A DNA stretch of 64,000 bases, from positions 3,162,001 to 3,226,000 of the forward strand of contig NC_081340.1 in the NCBI RefSeq assembly GCF_022539665.2, in the 5' to 3' direction. Below are positions 59,601-64,000 of this stretch, in pieces (position 1 is the stretch's first letter; each line of letters starts with the position of its first letter). The position numbers were made by a program, and so were the translations under genes. The notes beneath the pieces are model-generated. The model worked only from the letters and a program-made list of their open reading frames with translations, did no database searches and was not told the origin of the DNA. This DNA is from Daphnia carinata. Lineage: Eukaryota; Arthropoda; Branchiopoda; Diplostraca; Daphniidae.

Positions 59601-60225
59601 CTTCAATTATCTTCTTTAAACTAACTTAACTATGGCAAATTATGCCTGAATTGGGTTCGAAATTAAACGAGGATCAAGATAATAACCTTGATTTTAGTTT
59701 AGGTTACATAGTTTCTGAGTTATTCAACTTAAAATAGATTAACTTTTAAAAAAAGTACATTTGATTTCCATTATCTTCTTTAAATTAACTTAACTATGGC
59801 AAACAATGCATGAGTTAGGTTCGAAATTAAACAAGAATCAAGAAGATCACCTTAGTTTTAATCTAGGTTACATAGTTTTTAAGTTATTCAATTTAAAATA
59901 AATTTCTTTAAAGAAAAGCACGTTTGATTTCAATTATCTTCTTTAAATTACCTTAACCATGGTAAATTATGCATGTATTAGGTTCTAAATTAATTATCGA
60001 TGAAGAAAATAAGCTTCATTTTAGTCTAGGTAACATAGTTTTTGACTTATTCAAATTAAATTAGATTGACTTTAAGAAAAACCGCGCTTGACTTCAATTA
60101 TCTTCTTTAAATTATTTTAACTATGTCATGTTATGCATGTATTAGGTTATAAAGCAATTAAGGATGAAGAAGATAAGCTTCGGCTTAATCTAGGTTACAT
60201 ACAGTGTTTGAGTTATCCAAATTAA
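56655..60225 (+). repeat. Satellite array, ~164-bp monomer, ~22 copies, pentameric higher-order repeat
   Basis: The block ATTATCTTCTTTAAATTA recurs with minor changes at about 56655, 56819, 56983, 57146, 57310, 57474, 57638, 57801, 57965, 58130, 58294, 58458, 58622, 58787, 58951, 59113, 59277, 59441, 59605, 59769, 59932 and 60096, a spacing of 163-165 bp. Each monomer also contains a conserved GGTTCGAAATTAA (or GGTTCTAAATTMA) and an ACATAGTTTTTGAGTTATTC segment. Five variant classes recur in fixed order, giving a unit of about 820 bp. No long open reading frame runs through the array. The AT content is high. Confidence 0.95.
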
Positions 60226-60300
60226 CGCACCATTCGACTGTTCTGGAGCGCTAGCGCGATGCATCACAAATATTCGGTGTCTTTTTTAAACGATACGTTT

Positions 60301-60530
60301 AAAGAGAAAACCAATAGCTGAACTGAAATCAGCGTTCAATTTTCATTATACTGTGTGAATTTCATCGAATTCCAAGAAATGTCGTTTTTGGCCGATTTTA
60401 ACAAAAGAGGGAAGGCCTTCTCATTTTTTCATTTTAGGTCAAATTTCATTTTTGGATCAAAATACATGATTTCGATTCAGAATTGAACGCTAATCACGGA
60501 AATCACGTTTGCTTTTCAATTGGCGTAATA
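60301..60530 (+). repeat. Right flanking repeat of the satellite array (~230 bp)
   Basis: Diverged direct copy of 56120-56345 on the other side of the array. A further short fragment of the same family (AAGAAAACCAATAACATGAA) begins near 60618. Confidence 0.75.
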
Positions 60531-60866
60531 CGTTTTGAACAAAACGTAAAAAATCAAGTTGGTGCGCTAACCGCACTTTATTTTCTTGTGTATTAAAGGC
60601 GGCTGAGTTATCAAGAAAACCAATAACATGAAATTGAAACTTAAATTGAAATTAGTGGTAAACCTCGATTATATTGAGTGATTTTCTTTTCCGCAAGGCT
60701 ATCGGAAACTCAGCTAACACAAAATTCGGTTTAATCAGCGCATATGGTTGCCGCGATTCGGTAACAGCCAGGGCCGATCCCTGTCGGGATCTTCCCAAAT
60801 GCAGTAAGGACCCCTCTAGTAATAGCTAGGTTTAAAAAAAAAAATAAGATAAAATAAACAGAAAAA

Positions 60867-60898
60867 GTCGGGCTTATTTTAATAGTTGGGCTTAAAAC
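60867..60898 (-). repeat. Right outer motif (complement of AAGCCCGAC)
   Basis: GTCGGGCTT at 60867-60875 and GTTGGGCTTAAAAC at 60885-60898 mirror the motif pair at 55885-55907 in inverted orientation. Similar GTCGGGCTT/GTTGGGCTT copies also occur at 56396-56430. Confidence 0.5.
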
Positions 60899-63800
60899 TA
60901 AATAAACCTTGTTCCTGAGTCTTGCTGTCACCTAGCGGATAGCTAGCAATAAGCTTGCTGGTTTTGGGTATCCCTTTTCATTTTCCCTTACTAGATGGTG
61001 TAGACAAGTTCCAACAACATTTTCCCGTTCAATTCGATCACGTCACGCTCATAGATTATTGTTCGAAACCCTTATACTCCAATAACTCTAACTAGAGCAG
61101 TAATATTAGCATAAGAATCAATCAAATCAGGAAACAGGTGTACTCTATGCTTGTCGGGCTCTTAATGAATTTTTTTTTACCTGAAAACGCCAAACTATCG
61201 GAAAATTTAACTTTAAAGCGCACATGTTCCAGTGCACACTTTTAGCGTTTATAGTCGCTTTACTGAGTGTTGCCGTTTTTCATACGACGCTTTGATTCAA
61301 AGTGAAGCGTTCATTATCAGGATGAAAAATTGGCTTTAAATAACATTATACCTATGACAAACAAAATCAAAAATCGTGTGAAACAAATAACACCTTGTTG
61401 TAGTGTTAGTTTGTGTCCCACGAATTTTTCTTTTTCCTTCTTTATACGGATTACCCTAACGGAAACCACACAAAAATCACCGATCTCAAAAACCTAAACC
61501 CAACAAAAAGCTGAATAGCTAATGATTTCCTACTGTTGGTCAGCTTCGGCCTACCTTTCAGCGATCGTTATTCATGAGGATCACGACGTGAGACATACTC
61601 CGTTAATTCTTACGCGTCGTCTCGGCAAAACTTACCAAACATACGTACACACGTGGCCGAATAAAAACAGTCTTTCTGTACATTCAGGGTTTCGTGACAT
61701 TTGTCCTGAAGAAAACCCTAATTTTTTTTGTTCTTATCTAATAAGGTTTCCGATACTTAAATTATTCACATCTCCAATACCGGCTACAGACTGAAAATAC
61801 GCTGCTAATATCAGAATGATTGTAATATATGTTCATCATAATCTTTGCGGACCGTACTTTTCCTTTGATTGTCCCATTTTTTCATACTAGATTACAAATC
61901 TTCACGTGAATGTAATGAACAGGAGAGATTTTTGAGAGCATCACTTCCGTCCGCTAGTTTTAAAAAACCGCTATGTGGACTATGCTCTGGTTTGTTGCGA
62001 TTTTCAACGCTTAAAATTTTGTGACTGTAACAGCTGGCCGCTAAACAATTACATTCAAACTTTAGGCACTGCACTTGCTCTGCATTATATCCGTCACTAG
62101 TGACATAATGGTCGCACTGCCTGTTTGTCTATTTTAGAAGGAGGAAAAAAAAAAGTCAACCATTTTTAGAAAGTAGAAAGTTGATTGTGCCATCGTTCGC
62201 ATAACAGTCGGACTACTCTACAATACCTGGTTGGCATCTCAATAAAACAAAATAAAACAAAACAAACGTTATGCATTTAAACTGTAGGATGTTGTATACC
62301 TTGAAAAGCTTGGCTTTGGCATTCTGAACAAAAAAATGCCAGATGGTTATGAACATCACCTTCCTTATGTCCATGGCATTCTTTTTACGCCGTGTAAAAC
62401 GCTCCCCGAAAGTGCTGTGATGATGATCGCTGCAATTCTAGTCCAGTATTTTATTCATTTTTTTTTTCTCTCTCCTACTATCTCTTTCTCTCTTCTATAA
62501 ACTGCCTTAATTTAGTCTATTGCTATGAAAGGCTCTTGCCTGGCCAGCGGATGAAGAACACCCACCTGTGTGACCACACATGCAGAGCCCCACTATGCGG
62601 CGGTTGATTGGCCCAGCCTCTTCCGATTCTAAACGACCATCACTTTTTCTTTGGCGCATTATTTTTAACGTTATCATAGTGGCCAAATTATGTTTTATGT
62701 GCAACCAAGAACATCTCACGGCGCCCCCCTTTCATGCCGAGATCTAAGGACTGCCGAAATGCTTCAGGACATGGATCTTTGGTAAAGTTGTAACTTGCGC
62801 GAAATTCTTTGAAGACACTCGAACAGCAGGCGATGAGTGATTTAGTGAAATCGTTGAATCTTATCCACCAGCTTTCTGTTCATTATTCGCGTTTCCATCT
62901 TTGAACAAGCTCAGTCGGCTATATAAAATGAGGGGGAAAAAAACAACATTCTTGGCTTACAGGGATTATGACCCGCTGTTTATCGAACACAACCGAATCA
63001 AATAACCATCTGAAAAAAGTCTGGATAAGCACCTTATTGTGTGTGCCCATGAGTATTTTTATTTTTTTTTACGTTGGATCCTCTTCGATGAAGCTGTTGT
63101 TTCTTCATCCTCTTAAAGTCTTAATATAGTGCTTTGTTTTTTTATCGCATTTCTGACCGACCAATGTCGGTTTCCATTGTCTTGTCCTCTGGCATGAATT
63201 ACACACTGTGAAACATCATAAAAAAGCATTTTCATACCTATAGAGGCTCCTGTACGAACCTCCATGGGCATGCAACACAATTTGAAATTTACCACCTTTT
63301 ATCATTTTTTTTTTTACTACCGTACAAATACGAGACTTTTTTTTCCGTGGCATTCGATACAATTTTTGTTTTCCATTTCAATCAATAGCTGCATCTTTCG
63401 AAAACGGATAAGCCGGCCGAAATGCTGGAAAGACCGTCTTCGATTCTAGGAAAAAGAAAATGTTTTCCCCCGTTTTTTTTTTTAAGTAATAAAAAATGGT
63501 TGCTTGTAAAAAGAAAACATGATTATCTGTGACCGGTATCGAGAATAGGCTGAAATGTTATTAGTTATCGGATAAAAGTACAAAAAACCTGAAGGCGTTT
63601 AAATGCATTGCGACCTTCTTGCGCCGACAGGTGAGGATTAAAAACGGGTCGTCAGTGCTGTGAAAATAATGGGACAGCATAGAGAGGCGAGAGAGTGATG
63701 ATAAAAGAGCTGTTTTTATTATAGTCATAGCGCAGGCGTAGGGGAATAATACCAGTCTCATAATGCTGCAAAACACGACATTTCGGGGGGGATAAAACAT

Positions 63801-64000
63801 GATCGTATACGGATTTTGAATGTTAAAAAGATGAAAAAAGATGAAATTCATACATATATGTATGTTTATACTGTGATTCTGTGAAGATTTAAAGCTATAC
63901 GGTGATGAAAACTAGAAAAGGGAGGCCCCCAAACGCTGGGTATTCTCACCAAGAAAAGGCAGAAAAATCAAAAAAGGGGGAGAAATCCAGATGAATGGAA
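60899..64000. other. Gene-free right end of the window
   Basis: About 3.1 kb of AT-rich DNA with poly-T and poly-A runs. Open frames at 61522-61794 (plus) and 63561-63851 (minus) lack recognisable motifs and splice context. Nothing further can be supported. Confidence 0.5.

Noticed and set aside
56655-60225. CRISPR array
   Set aside because: Units are whole 164-bp tandem monomers without distinct spacers, in a eukaryotic genome; this is a satellite.
61522-61794. 90-codon plus-strand open frame
   Set aside because: No motif, hydrophobic signal, or splice context; single isolated frame in AT-rich DNA.

Overview
The window looks like nuclear DNA of an arthropod, most probably a branchiopod crustacean of the Daphnia type. 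This is inference from very short introns (mostly 50-100 bp, GT-AG), compact gene spacing, AT-rich intergenic DNA, and an animal gene set that includes a glycoprotein-hormone-type LGR and a multicystatin/cathepsin F fusion of the arthropod kind. No prokaryotic operons, CRISPR arrays or phage genes are present.

Layout. 0-30 kb is gene-dense: SEC62 (-, cut by the window start), DNAJC28 (+), a scleraxis/paraxis bHLH factor (-), the GATOR1 subunit DEPDC5/Iml1 (-), a small unrecognised two-exon gene (-), cytosolic malate dehydrogenase MDH1 (-), Integrator subunit INTS8 (+), and a very large secreted precursor (-, 22.2-30.0 kb) carrying about 14 cystatin-like domains in front of a complete cathepsin F-type protease. 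MDH1 and INTS8 are head to head over 438 bp. DNAJC28/bHLH and INTS8/cathepsin are tail to tail with overlapping predicted 3' ends.

30-49 kb is gene-poor: a d4-family double-PHD protein (DPF/requiem, -, 32.4-35.5 kb), a secreted proline-rich protein (+, 40.7-42.1 kb), one weak small-secreted-ORF candidate, and long non-coding stretches. 49.1-54.7 kb holds a 15-exon leucine-rich-repeat GPCR of the LGR type A (glycoprotein hormone receptor) class (+).

55-64 kb has no recognisable gene. Its centre (56.65-60.2 kb) is a satellite array of about 22 monomers of ~164 bp. The monomers fall into five classes in the order C-D-E-A-B, forming an ~820-bp higher-order repeat. The array is bracketed by diverged direct repeats of ~225 bp and, further out, by short motifs in opposite orientation. 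Diverged copies of the same satellite lie in inverted orientation at 42.95-43.37 kb, on the other side of the LGR gene.

The genes are mostly independent housekeeping or developmental loci and do not form a common pathway. The two most unusual items are the inhibitor-protease polyprotein and the higher-order satellite with its bracketing repeats.
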